Shown one piece after another: positions 15,445-24,329 of a stretch of 49,124 bases of DNA. Every line of letters begins with the position of its first letter. Position 1 is the first letter of the stretch. Location of the stretch: assembly GCA_024639925.1 (NCBI GenBank), contig JAHEGA010000003.1, positions 1 through 49,124 of the forward strand, read 5' to 3'. The position numbers and the translations under genes are program-made. The DNA is from Microbacteriaceae bacterium. GTDB taxonomy: Bacteria; Actinomycetota; Actinomycetes; Actinomycetales; Microbacteriaceae. The notes under the pieces were generated by a model. It ran no database searches. It was not told the DNA's origin and saw only the letters and a program-made list of their open reading frames with translations.

Positions 15445-15759
15445 TTACTTCTTGGTGATGCCGGTGACTTTGAGCTTCGTCAGTTCCGCACGGAAACCTT
15501 GACGCTTCTTGTAGCCAGTCTTGTTCTTGTATTTCTGAATGACAATTTTGGGGCCGCGAAGGTCGGAAAGCACCTCGGCGGTCACGGTGACCTTGTCGAG
15601 CTCTTTCTTGTCGTGGGTGACCGTTGCGCCATCGACGAAAAGAACAGGAGCGAGGCTCACCGAGTTCTTGGCATCACCGGAAATACGGTCAACCGTAATG
15701 ATCGAGCCGACCTCGACCTTTTCTTGACGCCCGCCTGCGCGAACAACCGCATAAACCAC
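15445..15759 (-). CDS. rplU: 50S ribosomal protein L21
   Basis: A 104-aa L21 that binds 23S rRNA near L20. It shows the family N-terminus MVYAVVRAGGRQEKVEVGS and the C-terminal IVIQKYKNKTGYKKRQGFR. It starts with GTG at 15759, and AAGGCAGG lies about 10 nt upstream. A canonical promoter lies at 15832-15860, giving a 5' leader of roughly 65 nt that contains a CCCC-N8-GGGG hairpin. It is the first gene of rplU-rpmA-obgE-proB-proA. Confidence 0.97.
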   Translation of the reverse strand: MVYAVVRAGGRQEKVEVGSIITVDRISGDAKNSVSLAPVLFVDGATVTHDKKELDKVTVTAEVLSDLRGPKIVIQKYKNKTGYKKRQGFRAELTKLKVTGITKK

Positions 15760-15831
15760 GATGAAACCTGCCTTGTTACTGGAGAGAACGAGGGTGCCCC
15801 GTCACGATGGGGAAAACTGCACCAACGCATA

Positions 15832-15860
15832 AGAATAGACCATTGTGAGCCGCGTTACAA
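15832..15860 (-). promoter_or_regulatory. Vegetative promoter for the rplU operon
   Basis: In the minus-strand sense: TTGTAA (15860-15855), a 17-bp spacer, and TATTCT (15837-15832). Spacing and hexamers fit a housekeeping sigma-A-type promoter. It lies in the 189-bp gap (15760-15948) between rne and rplU, in which nothing else stands out except the leader hairpin CCCC-N8-GGGG near 15797-15812. Confidence 0.7.
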
Positions 15861-15948
15861 CCACTGCTCAGCTGTGACACAACTGACCCTTCAGGTAACG
15901 CCAAACTGCGCGGTCTGGCCGGGCTATGAGTTTCCCCAAGCCTTGCTC

Positions 15949-17964
15949 TTACCGACTCGTTGCTCGACGCCGCCGCTTGGAGTGGCCGGGAGCGGGTGCC
16001 TCCGGAAGCGCCTCTAACACACTGTCGAGTGCATCTTTCGGCGCTGACACCTCTTTCGATGCTGCAGGCGACACGGGCTCCGCAGCTGTGTCTGAGTGAA
16101 CGGTGCTTTTGGCAATTGCCGCAATCGCGTCCCTCGCGCCATCCGTAATCTGGTGGGGCTCGACGCTGGGGGTGCTCTTTGAAGAACTCTTCTTTCTCCG
16201 CGGGCTTGACTCGGACTTGCTCTTCGCCACGGGTTCACCGTGAACCACCACGCCTCGACCCTGACAGGCGTCACACGCCTCACTAAAGGTCTCTAGGAGA
16301 CCTAAACCAAGCTTCTTACGCGTCATTTGAACCAGTCCCAGGCTGGTCACTTCGGCCACCTGGTGCTTGGTCCGGTCACGGCCCAAGCACTCCATCAGCC
16401 GTTGAACAACGAGATCCCGGTTGGATTCCAACACCATGTCGATGAAGTCAATGACGATGATGCCGCCAATGTCTCGAAGACGGAGCTGGCGGACAATTTC
16501 TTCCGCCGCCTCAATATTGTTTTTTGTCACCGTCTCTTCTAGGTTGCCACCGCTGCCAACGAACTTCCCGGTGTTCACATCCACCACGGTCATGGCTTCG
16601 GTACGGTCAATGACCAAAGATCCTCCGCTGGGCAACCAAACTTTGCGATCCAGCGCCTTCGCGATTCCTTCGCCCACGCGATACTCCACGAAGGGGTCCT
16701 CGTCGGAGGCATACGCCTCGATCCGAGCAATCAGGTCTGGCGCGACAGACGACAGGTACTGCTCGATAGTGCGATGGGCGTGAGTCCCTGAAATCACCAG
16801 CTTGTGGAAGTCTTCGTTGAACACATCGCGAATGATCTTGACGAGAAGGTCCGGCTCGGAATGCAAGAGCTCCGGCGCCTGAGCTTTTTCCGCCTGAGCG
16901 CTGAGCGCCTCCCACTGCTTTTGCAGACGTTCCACGTCCGTGGTGAGCTGCTCCTCGGTGGCGCCCTCGGCAGCCGTGCGCACAATGACGCCCGCTGTTT
17001 CGGGAAGGATCTTCTTCAAGATGGCTTTGAGGCGCGAGCGCTCCGTGTCGGGCAATTTGCGGGAGATTCCATTCATGGCACCGCCAGGAACATAGACAAG
17101 GTAGCGACCGGGGAGGCTAATTTGACTCGTCAGACGAGCACCCTTGTGACCCACGGGGTCTTTGGTGACCTGGACTAGAACACTGTCGCCTGTTTTGAGA
17201 GCAAGTTCGATTCGGCGAGGACCGGAAGAGTCACCTTCACGCGCGGCTTCCCAATCAACCTCCCCCGAATACAGAACGGCGTTGCGGCCACGACCGATAT
17301 CAACGAACGCGGCCTCCATGCTGGGCAGGACGTTTTGCACGCGGCCCAGGTAGACGTTGCCAATGAGGCTCGACTCTTCGGCCCGGGCAACGTAGTGCTC
17401 AACGACCACGCTGTCTTCAAGAACAGCAATTTGCGTGCGGTCCGCACGTTCCCGGACGACCATGACTCGGTCGACGCTTTCTCGACGCGCCAGGAACTCT
17501 GACTCGGTAACACTCTGACGGCGGCGTCCACCATCGCGACCATCACGACGCCGTTGACGCTTCGCTTCGAGGCGAGTGGAGCCGCGGACTTTCTTGGGCG
17601 CAGAAGCCTCAGCGGCCGCTTTGGCCTTCTTTTCTTCGGGACTCAGCGTCGGCCGGTTGGCCCGTGAGCGTCGACGAACTGTTCCCTCGCCTGATGACTC
17701 AGGCGACGATGCGGCCGGTGCTGGGAGGAGCGCTGGATCCGGGGCCTGGAAAATTAGCGACTTTGTCGACACTGCCTTGGGCTTGTCGGGCGCCTTGTCA
17801 GCAGCCGCCTTGCTAGCGGTCGCTGGGGAAGAAGAGGTCTTCTTCGACGCAGTTGCCGTCTTTTTCGTCGCTGGCTTTTTCGCGGACTCCGAATCCTTTG
17901 CGGCGGTTTTCTTCACTGCCGCGGTGGTTTTGGATGTGACTGAATCTTCTTTTTTTGTCACCAT
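15949..17964 (-). CDS. rne: Ribonuclease E/G
   Basis: Endoribonuclease of mRNA decay and rRNA processing. The 671-aa protein has a low-complexity Lys/Ala/Ser/Thr N-terminal extension of about 150 residues, histone-H1-like in composition (KKTAAKDSESAKKPATKKTA), ending in an Arg-rich patch RRRDGRDGGRRR. The catalytic core follows: an S1 domain (GNVYLGRVQNVLPSMEAAF near 205), the DNase I-like subdomain with acidic metal ligands (DIGGIIVIDFID near 490, then SNRD), and the Zn-link CDACQGRGVV near 580. A short basic tail ends in KRRRRATSR. The N-terminal rather than C-terminal disordered scaffold is usual for actinobacteria. The stop has no strong terminator. The leader is unusually structured. Confidence 0.95.
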   Translation of the reverse strand: MVTKKEDSVTSKTTAAVKKTAAKDSESAKKPATKKTATASKKTSSSPATASKAAADKAPDKPKAVSTKSLIFQAPDPALLPAPAASSPESSGEGTVRRRSRANRPTLSPEEKKAKAAAEASAPKKVRGSTRLEAKRQRRRDGRDGGRRRQSVTESEFLARRESVDRVMVVRERADRTQIAVLEDSVVVEHYVARAEESSLIGNVYLGRVQNVLPSMEAAFVDIGRGRNAVLYSGEVDWEAAREGDSSGPRRIELALKTGDSVLVQVTKDPVGHKGARLTSQISLPGRYLVYVPGGAMNGISRKLPDTERSRLKAILKKILPETAGVIVRTAAEGATEEQLTTDVERLQKQWEALSAQAEKAQAPELLHSEPDLLVKIIRDVFNEDFHKLVISGTHAHRTIEQYLSSVAPDLIARIEAYASDEDPFVEYRVGEGIAKALDRKVWLPSGGSLVIDRTEAMTVVDVNTGKFVGSGGNLEETVTKNNIEAAEEIVRQLRLRDIGGIIVIDFIDMVLESNRDLVVQRLMECLGRDRTKHQVAEVTSLGLVQMTRKKLGLGLLETFSEACDACQGRGVVVHGEPVAKSKSESSPRRKKSSSKSTPSVEPHQITDGARDAIAAIAKSTVHSDTAAEPVSPAASKEVSAPKDALDSVLEALPEAPAPGHSKRRRRATSR

Positions 17965-18194
17965 TCCTGGTGCACTCCTTACGAAATTCCTGGCATCGCT
18001 GGCCGGAATCCATCACGCTTTGGCAAAAGAAACCCCAAGGCTCTCTTGAAAAAACTGGTTGTTGTGGGGTTGTCCCCGGTATTCGAATCACCGATTCGAG
18101 AAATCTTGTCGAGCTGCAACACACAGTGCAGAAGCTCTGCCACCAGTATCGCACATACGGTCTTTGCCAGCTAGTGAACTGTCATAATTGCGAC
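17965..18194 (-). promoter_or_regulatory. Structured rne leader / divergent rne-VKOR spacer (230 bp)
   Basis: In the rne transcript sense the spacer holds a perfect inverted repeat TCGAATC-GGT-GATTCGA (18099-18083), a hairpin GGGG-ACAA-CCCC (about 18078-18066), and a later GGGGTT that could pair with the same CCCC in an alternative fold, followed by TCTTTT. AAGGAG precedes the start of rne. Structured leaders mediate autoregulation of RNase E in other bacteria, so a regulatory leader is plausible here; no known family is matched. The opposite strand carries the VKOR promoter at 18183-18188. Confidence 0.45.
18183..18188 (+). promoter_or_regulatory. -10 element CATAAT for a leaderless VKOR mRNA
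   Basis: CATAAT matches TATAAT at 5 of 6 positions and is followed by exactly 6 nt (TGCGAC) and the VKOR ATG at 18195. No Shine-Dalgarno sequence is present, so the transcript probably begins at the start codon. Confidence 0.6.
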
Positions 18195-18788
18195 ATGAAC
18201 TACCCCACGAGAAGATCGGGCGCCATGGCGCTCTATCTACTGCTCAGCGGAATCGGTGCATGGTTCGCCGCGTTCACGCTCTCACGTGAGGGCTACCAGC
18301 TGGCGCTGAATGGCACGAACCCCAGCTGCGACATCAACCCGTTCTTTTCCTGCGGTTCGGTGATGCAAAGCCCGCAGGCATCGGTCTTCTTCGACACGCC
18401 CAATCAACTCTTTGGAGTAGCTGGTTACGTTGCCGTCGCCATGGTCGGGGCGGCGATGTTGGCGGGAGCTACTTTCAAGAAGCCCTTTTGGGTTCTTGTC
18501 GTGCTGGCAGTTTTTGCCGCCTACCTCTGGTTGATGTGGATGTTTTACCAAGCGGTCTTTGTGATCGGCTTCTTGTGCCTTTACTGCATGGTGGTGTGGG
18601 CCATCCACATCCCGCTCTGGTGGATTCTGTTGCCCTGGACGTTGAAACACGGCATCTTGGGTTCTTCCCCCAAGCTGACGAAACTGGGCGCCCGGTGGTT
18701 GCCCTACTCGTGGATCCTGATCGTGATTAACTATGCCGTGATCGGCATCGCCATTTTGATCACGTTCCCCCTACTCTTCTCGCTTTAG
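18195..18788 (+). CDS. Vitamin K epoxide reductase-family disulfide-forming protein
   Basis: A 197-aa four- to five-helix membrane protein that would reoxidise a DsbA-like thioredoxin and pass electrons to quinone (functional analogue of DsbB in actinobacteria). It shows the two Cys pairs of the family: the periplasmic loop NPSCDINPFFSCGSVMQSP near residue 45 and the active-site CLYC near 130 (GFLCLYCMVVWAIH). There is no fused thioredoxin domain, so a separate partner is needed, and none is in the window. The start at 18195 follows a -10 hexamer at leaderless spacing; the long upstream extension of the frame overlaps the rne leader and is rejected. Its stop shares TTAG with the convergent ndk stop. 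Confidence 0.93.
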   Translation: MNYPTRRSGAMALYLLLSGIGAWFAAFTLSREGYQLALNGTNPSCDINPFFSCGSVMQSPQASVFFDTPNQLFGVAGYVAVAMVGAAMLAGATFKKPFWVLVVLAVFAAYLWLMWMFYQAVFVIGFLCLYCMVVWAIHIPLWWILLPWTLKHGILGSSPKLTKLGARWLPYSWILIVINYAVIGIAILITFPLLFSL

Positions 18789-19207
18789 CGCGCGAACCAG
18801 AGAGCAAGTTCTCGGCTGGACGACTCCGTGGAGTCGCTGGCATGAATCAGGTTTTGCTGAACAGCCAGACCCCAGTCACGACCTAAATCACCACGGATCG
18901 TGCCGGGCGCTGCGGCAGTAGGGTCGGTTGCCCCACACAGCGACCGAACGCCAGCGATTGCAGCATGGCCAGCAATTCTCATGGCGACAACAGGACCTGA
19001 TTCCATGAAGTTGACGAGTGGGTCGAAAAACGGTTTGCCCTCGTGCTCGGCGTAGTGAGCACTCAGAAGGTCGCGATTGGGCTCCACCATACGGATATCG
19101 ACCAACTGGTAGCCCTTGGTTTCGATGCGGGAGAGTATTTCGCCAGTGAGGTTTCGCGCGACCCCATCGGGCTTCACCAATACAAGTGTTTCTTCTAGTC
19201 CGGACAT
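18785..19207 (-). CDS. ndk: Nucleoside diphosphate kinase
   Basis: Balances NTP and dNTP pools by phosphotransfer through a phosphohistidine. The 140-aa protein has ETLVLVKPDGVARNLTGEI at the N-terminus, KPFFDPLVNFMESGPVVAM near 58, PGTIRGDLG near 103 and the catalytic His in NLIHASDS near 118. It closes the ileS-folC-DUF4233-ndk run, 36 nt after the DUF4233 gene. The stop overlaps the VKOR stop by 4 bp on the opposite strand. Confidence 0.97.
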   Translation of the reverse strand: MSGLEETLVLVKPDGVARNLTGEILSRIETKGYQLVDIRMVEPNRDLLSAHYAEHEGKPFFDPLVNFMESGPVVAMRIAGHAAIAGVRSLCGATDPTAAAPGTIRGDLGRDWGLAVQQNLIHASDSTESSSRELALWFAR

Positions 19208-19243
19208 GCTTGATCGCTCCTCGGGGATGGTTGTGGGGTAATT

Positions 19244-19603
19244 CTAACGTTCGGGGTGATCGCGTGGCCGATCGAGCTGCGGGCCTCGGATGGCTCCGAA
19301 AATCCAAAAGGCCACCACCACGGCCGCCGACAGACCGATGACGACGTCCCAGAGGAAAGACAGCAGGAGCCCGACCTGAACGAGATGACCCAGCCAGACT
19401 CCCCACTGATAGCGGAGGAGTCGGTTGATAGCCGCCAACACGAGAAACGCAACACCAGCACCCACCCAGACGACTGTCGGTGAGTAGAGCTTCAGTCCGT
19501 TAAGTGCCAGGGCGCCAAAGAACACGACCGCGATTTCCAACATCACCGCGATCTGCAATAGCGACTCCGTCGCCGACTTTTCCCGTCTCGCCCGCGCCAT
19601 CAT
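19244..19603 (-). CDS. DUF4233 small membrane protein
   Basis: A 119-aa protein with a basic N-terminus (MMARARREKSATESLL) and about four hydrophobic segments: near residues 18-37 (IAVMLEIAVVFFGALALNGL), 43-60, 68-84 and 85-105 (GLSAAVVVAFWIFGAI). This size and layout, together with its position between folC and ndk, identify the actinobacterial DUF4233 family. The function is unknown. Its start overlaps the folC stop by 4 nt, so translation is coupled. Confidence 0.85.
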   Translation of the reverse strand: MMARARREKSATESLLQIAVMLEIAVVFFGALALNGLKLYSPTVVWVGAGVAFLVLAAINRLLRYQWGVWLGHLVQVGLLLSFLWDVVIGLSAAVVVAFWIFGAIRGPQLDRPRDHPER

Positions 19604-20940
19604 TGCCCCTTCCAGGCGGTAACTTCTGCCACCAACGTAATCGAGCCCGTCACCAACACGCCGCCCTCAGCTCCCGCGAGGTCTTCCGCGCGGGCGAGCG
19701 CTTGCTCTGAGTTTGCTCGCGAGTCAACCCGATCCGGTCCGGCGATAGCGATGACGGCATCCGCGAGGTCGTTCACACTAATGGCACGATCGGACTGCGA
19801 CTGCGTCACCACGAAGTGATCGACCACGGGGTCAAGGGCTTCAATAATGCCCACGACATCTTTTTCCTGGAGGATCCCGACCACACAGACCAACCGGTCA
19901 AAACTAAACGACGTCATCATCGCCCCCGTGAGAGCTTCAGCGCCGTGGGGGTTGTGAGCCGCATCAACTATCACCGCAGGGTTCGCGGACACTCGCTGAA
20001 GTCGACCGGGGCTACTCGCCAGAGAGATGCCTTCTTCCACCACGTCCCTTGGGAGCATCTGCTCGCCATTCTGGACAAACGATTCGACCGCAGCAATGGC
20101 GAGTGCGGCATTTTCTGCCTGGTAGTCGCCGAGTAGCGGCAAAGCGAGGGACGAATAGTGACCGGCAATCCCCTCCACGCTGATGACTTGACCGCCGACA
20201 CCCGGTTCTAGCGACATGAGCGAAAAGTCGCGGCCAAACACGCGCAGCGCCGCCTCATATTTGTCGCAGACTGCGGTGATTTCGCCCCATGCTTCGTCCC
20301 GCTGCTGGGCACTGACCACACGGGAGGCCGGTTTGATAATCCCAGATTTTGTTGCAGCAATCTCCGCAATGGTGTCTCCTAAGAACTCCATGTGGTCGAG
20401 AGCTATTGGCGTCAGCACCGCAACGTCCGCATCCGCGACGTTGGTGGCATCCCACTCGCCGCCCATCCCTGCTTCCACCACCGCAACATCAACCGGCGCG
20501 TCCGCGAATGCCGCAAAGGTCAACGCGGTGAGCGCTTCAAAATACGTCAGCGGTGCTTCGCCGTTGGCGACCAGCTCGGCGTCCACCATGGTCAGAAACG
20601 GTTCGATGTCCTCGAAATTATCCGCCAGCATTCGATCGGTAATCGGCTCGCCATCAATGACGATTCGCTCGTTCATGCGAGTCAGATGGGGAGACGTCAT
20701 CAGTCCCGTTCGCAGACCCAGCGCGCGAAGCAAGCTCTCGAGGATCCGTGCGGTGGACGTCTTCCCGTTGGTTCCCGCAATGTGGATAACTCCGTACATG
20801 CGCTGTGGGTCACCCAAAAGCTCTGTGACCCGCCGTATCGCGTGCAGGCGCCGCTCGGGGGTTTTCTCACTGATTCTCGCGACCAACGCCGCGCTCACTC
20901 GATCAGCGTCGGCTCGGTCAAAGGAGCGGGAATCACTCAT
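19600..20940 (-). CDS. folC: Folylpolyglutamate synthase / dihydrofolate synthase
   Basis: ATP-dependent ligase adding glutamate to dihydropteroate and to folates. The 446-aa protein has the Mur-ligase-like fold with P-loop HIAGTNGKTSTARILESLL near residue 53, the family's RMNERIVIDGEPIT near 88, VVEAGMGGEWDATNVAD near 157, and IVDAAHNPHGAEAL near 325 in the C-terminal domain. It overlaps the ileS stop by 8 nt and the DUF4233 start by 4 nt. Together with pabB/pabC at 1644-3778 it makes folate synthesis one theme of the window. Confidence 0.96.
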   Translation of the reverse strand: MSDSRSFDRADADRVSAALVARISEKTPERRLHAIRRVTELLGDPQRMYGVIHIAGTNGKTSTARILESLLRALGLRTGLMTSPHLTRMNERIVIDGEPITDRMLADNFEDIEPFLTMVDAELVANGEAPLTYFEALTALTFAAFADAPVDVAVVEAGMGGEWDATNVADADVAVLTPIALDHMEFLGDTIAEIAATKSGIIKPASRVVSAQQRDEAWGEITAVCDKYEAALRVFGRDFSLMSLEPGVGGQVISVEGIAGHYSSLALPLLGDYQAENAALAIAAVESFVQNGEQMLPRDVVEEGISLASSPGRLQRVSANPAVIVDAAHNPHGAEALTGAMMTSFSFDRLVCVVGILQEKDVVGIIEALDPVVDHFVVTQSQSDRAISVNDLADAVIAIAGPDRVDSRANSEQALARAEDLAGAEGGVLVTGSITLVAEVTAWKGQ

Positions 20941-23900
20941 GACGAGACACTCTCACGCGCAACTGAGAACCTGACCCCACCGACAGCGTGTCGGTGTCGC
21001 CCTCAAGCTCAACGATGTCAAACGCCGTAGCCAAGGTCTCGGAACAGAGGAGGTCCCGGTGAGTGGCCAAGGCCTTGCGCGCGCCATCATCGGCTTCCAC
21101 CACCAGATGAATCCGGTCAGAAACGCTGAGACCAGAAGCTTTTCTCTCCTGTTGGATCCACCGAATGGCATCTCGGGCGAGGCCCTCGGCTTCCTGCGCA
21201 GCCGTCACGGTCGTGTCCAGCAACACAAAGCCACCATCTTCCAGGAAGCTCACCGCGGTGTCCTCGGAGGCCGAGGTGAGCTCCAGCGTGTACTCGCCCT
21301 CCAAGAGTGGTTCCTCGCCGATGGTGACGACACCGTTTTCCATCGTCCACTCACCAGCTTTGGCTTGAGCAATCAGCCCCTGGATGGCCCCTCCCACGCG
21401 GGGGCCCAGTGCGCGGGCATTCGGAATGAGCTTGCGGCCAATCCCAAAACGCTCGACCGCACCGTCATCGAGTTCGACACACACCACGTCAGCGACGTTG
21501 AGCTCTTCCGAAATGATGTCCACGAAGGGAACAAGGTCGCTCGCTGCCGCGCTCACCACGGTGAGAGTCGAGAGCGGCAATCGAACGCGGCGCGAATGAG
21601 CTTTGCGAAGCGCCAGCCCCGCTGAGGCCACATCACGGACACGATCCATCGCCGCAACGAGCGAATCATCCGCGGGGAACGGCGCTGGATCGGGCCAGTC
21701 AGTGAGGTGCACGCTGTCTCCCCCGGTGACACCGCGCCACACTTCCTCGGTGATCAGCGGGGCGAGCGGAGCCGCGAGTCGACATAGTGTTTCCAGGACC
21801 GTGTAGAGCGTGTCGATGGCATCGAGGTCATCCCCGCCCCAGAACCGGTCCCGGCTTCGACGCACGTACCAGTTGGTCAACACATCGGCGAAGTCCCGAA
21901 GCTTCTGAGCCGCAAGCGGAGCATCAAGAGCCTCGAAATCTCTGGTGGTTTCGCTGATCAGGTCCCGAGTCTTGGCCAGAATGTAGCGATCCAGGACGTG
22001 GGAAGAATCGGTCCGCCACTGAGGCTCGTGATCTCCGACGTAAAGGCCGAGGAAGTAATAGGTGCTCCAGAGCGGCAACAGGAATTGGCGAACAGATTCC
22101 CGGATTCCCTCTTCGGTGACCACCAAGTTTCCACCGCGAATGACCGAGCTTGACATCAGGAACCAGCGCATGGCATCTGCACCATCGCGATCAAACACCT
22201 CAGAAACATCGGGGTAATTGCGCAAGCTCTTCGACATTTTTTGTCCATCCGAGCCCAGAACAATGCCGTGAGAAATCACGTTGGAAAACGCGGGTCGATC
22301 AAACAGTGCGGTCGAAAGCACGTGCATCGTGTAGAACCAGCCGCGAGTTTGGCCAATGTATTCGACAATGAAATCCGCGGGATTGTGGGTGTCAAACCAC
22401 TCTTGGTTCTCGAAGGGGTAATGCACCTGGGCAAACGGCATCGAGCCCGAGTCAAACCACACATCCAACACGTCCGGGATGCGACGCATCATCGACTGGC
22501 CCGTGGGGTCATCGGGGTTGGGACGCACAAGGTCATCGATGGCGGGACGGTGCAAGTCCGTGGGTGCCGCCCCAAAGTCACGCTCTAATTCTTCGAGCGA
22601 CCCGTAGACATCTACTCGCGGATACTCGGGGTTATCGCTCTTCCACACCGGAATCGGTGAACCCCAGTAGCGATTGCGCGAAATCGACCAATCCCTGGCG
22701 TTGGCGAGCCATTTCCCGAACTGTCCGTCCTTAACGTTGTCCGGCACCCAAGTGATGTCTTGGTTGAGCTCCACCATCCGGTCCCGAATCTCGGTCACCT
22801 TCACGAACCAACTGGACACGGCTTTGTAAATCAGCGGGGTACGGCAGCGCCAACAGTGGGGGTAGGAGTGATCGTATGACCGCTCCGCAAACAGTCGACC
22901 GGACTGGCGAAGGAGTTTCGTCAGCGGCTTGTTGGCGTCAAAAACCTGCAGTCCGGCGACGTCGCTGACGTCATCGAGGAAGCATCCCGCGTCATCCACC
23001 GAAATGATGATCGGAATATTCGCTTCGGCACAGGTGATCTGGTCGTCCTCGCCATAGGCCGGAGCCTGGTGAACAATTCCCGTTCCCTCTCCGGTGGCGA
23101 CATACTCAGCGACCAAGATTCGCCAGGCGTTGTCCATTCCGAAACGCTCGTTGGCGTAGTAATCGAAAACACGCTGGTATTCGATACCGGCGAGTTCAGA
23201 GCCCATAATCACGCGAGTCACTGCCGCTTGGGCCTGTTCGAGCTCCTCATAACCGAGCTCTTTGCGGTACTGAGCAATCGTGTCCAGCGCCATCAAATAG
23301 CTCGCCTCGGGCGTGGCACTCGCCGGTCCCGCCGGAATAACGGCATAGGAAATCTCCGGCCCCACCGCCAGGGCCGCATTGGTGGGCAATGTCCACGGGG
23401 TGGTCGTCCAGGCCAGTGCAAGAACACCATCGAGATCAGCCTGCTCAGCCTTCTTCCCGCGGAGCGGGAAGGTCACGGTCACCGATTGATCCTGACGAGG
23501 TTTGTACACATCGTCATCCATCCGTAGCTCGTGGTTGCTCAGCGGGGTTTGGTCGCGCCAGCAGTAGGGCAAAACCCGGTAGCCCTCGTAGGCCAAACCC
23601 TTGTTGTAGAGAGTCGAAAAAGCCCACAAGACGCTCTCCATGAAGGTGATGTCGAGCGTTTTGTAGTCATTCTCAAAATCCACCCAGCGTGCTTGGCGGG
23701 TGACATACGCCTGCCACTCGTCGGTGTACTTCAGCACCGATTCACGGGCAGCCTGGTTGAAGGCCGCGATGCCCATTTCTTCGATTTGGCTCTTGTCGGT
23801 GATTCCTAGTTGGCGCTCGGCTTCCAACTCCGCGGGAAGACCGTGAGTGTCCCAGCCAAACCGTCGGTGAACTTGCTTTCCTCGCATGGTGTGGAAGCGA

Positions 23901-24127
23901 GGAAAGACGTCTTTCGCATATCCCGTCAGGAGGTGGCCATAGTGCGGTAGCCCGTTGGCAAAGGGTGGGCCGTCGTAGAACACCCACTCGTCGTTGCCCT
24001 CGCGCGCTTCGACCGATCGAGCGAACGTATTGCCCGCATTCCAGCTTGCCAACACCTCGGTCTCGATGTCCGGGAACGACGGATTCGAGTTGAGCGGGGA
24101 ACCTGGACGGTGACGGGGGAAAGCCAT
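20933..24127 (-). CDS. ileS: Isoleucyl-tRNA synthetase, type 2 (eukaryote-like)
   Basis: Charges tRNA-Ile. The 1064-aa protein has the HIGH motif as FANGLPHYGHLLTGYAKD near residue 55, a CP1 editing domain, LISKAVSS-like pre-KMSKS region, KMSKSLRNYP near 630 and a long C-terminal domain. The HYGH form and the length over 1,000 aa are those of the eukaryote-like type 2 IleS, a class associated with low mupirocin sensitivity in some bacteria; resistance here is inference. The start ATG at 24127 has AGGAG 6 nt upstream, and a TTG farther upstream is rejected. It is preceded by a complete T-box leader and followed by folC with an 8-nt overlap. Confidence 0.95.
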   Translation of the reverse strand: MAFPRHRPGSPLNSNPSFPDIETEVLASWNAGNTFARSVEAREGNDEWVFYDGPPFANGLPHYGHLLTGYAKDVFPRFHTMRGKQVHRRFGWDTHGLPAELEAERQLGITDKSQIEEMGIAAFNQAARESVLKYTDEWQAYVTRQARWVDFENDYKTLDITFMESVLWAFSTLYNKGLAYEGYRVLPYCWRDQTPLSNHELRMDDDVYKPRQDQSVTVTFPLRGKKAEQADLDGVLALAWTTTPWTLPTNAALAVGPEISYAVIPAGPASATPEASYLMALDTIAQYRKELGYEELEQAQAAVTRVIMGSELAGIEYQRVFDYYANERFGMDNAWRILVAEYVATGEGTGIVHQAPAYGEDDQITCAEANIPIIISVDDAGCFLDDVSDVAGLQVFDANKPLTKLLRQSGRLFAERSYDHSYPHCWRCRTPLIYKAVSSWFVKVTEIRDRMVELNQDITWVPDNVKDGQFGKWLANARDWSISRNRYWGSPIPVWKSDNPEYPRVDVYGSLEELERDFGAAPTDLHRPAIDDLVRPNPDDPTGQSMMRRIPDVLDVWFDSGSMPFAQVHYPFENQEWFDTHNPADFIVEYIGQTRGWFYTMHVLSTALFDRPAFSNVISHGIVLGSDGQKMSKSLRNYPDVSEVFDRDGADAMRWFLMSSSVIRGGNLVVTEEGIRESVRQFLLPLWSTYYFLGLYVGDHEPQWRTDSSHVLDRYILAKTRDLISETTRDFEALDAPLAAQKLRDFADVLTNWYVRRSRDRFWGGDDLDAIDTLYTVLETLCRLAAPLAPLITEEVWRGVTGGDSVHLTDWPDPAPFPADDSLVAAMDRVRDVASAGLALRKAHSRRVRLPLSTLTVVSAAASDLVPFVDIISEELNVADVVCVELDDGAVERFGIGRKLIPNARALGPRVGGAIQGLIAQAKAGEWTMENGVVTIGEEPLLEGEYTLELTSASEDTAVSFLEDGGFVLLDTTVTAAQEAEGLARDAIRWIQQERKASGLSVSDRIHLVVEADDGARKALATHRDLLCSETLATAFDIVELEGDTDTLSVGSGSQLRVRVSRHE

Positions 24128-24317
24128 GGGGTGCTCCTGAGACAAAGGGTTGTGGTCTGCGGGGACGCCCGGGTTCCCGGTCGCGGTACCACCCCACTTG
24201 CCACCACAGTGTGGTGACCTCTTTTCTCAGGCGCTAACGGGCCTCCCCGACCGGTTCTACTCGAACCTCGCGGCTCTTTCTTCCGGCAGCTCCTCGGTGA
24301 TCGCCGATTCACAGCTT
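24128..24317 (-). promoter_or_regulatory. ileS T-box riboswitch, translational type with short Stem I
   Basis: The 199-nt leader carries the T-box GGTGGTACCGCG. In detail: a short Stem I (TCGGC/GCCGG) whose loop has the Ile specifier ATC at 24301-24299; a Stem III hairpin CACCACA-C-TGTGGTG (about 24216-24202); antisequestrator helix A1 GGGG (24195-24192) with CCCC (24164-24161); the 7-nt bulge TGGTACC (24191-24185) that binds the tRNA 3' end; and helix A2 GCG (24184-24182) with CGT (24167-24165). In the alternative fold GGGGTG (24195-24190) pairs with CACCCC (24133-24128) between AGGAG and the ATG, hiding the ribosome site. There is no T-run, so control is at translation: uncharged tRNA-Ile should open the start. 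Confidence 0.93.
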
Positions 24318-24323
24318 TGTTTC

Positions 24324-24329
24324 ATCCTA
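24324..24329 (-). promoter_or_regulatory. Possible -10 element (TAGGAT) for the ileS T-box transcript
   Basis: TAGGAT lies across the stop codon of the ABC ATPase gene and fits TANNNT. Transcription would then begin near 24317, at the start of the T-box leader. No clear -35 element is visible, so the element is tentative. Confidence 0.35.
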
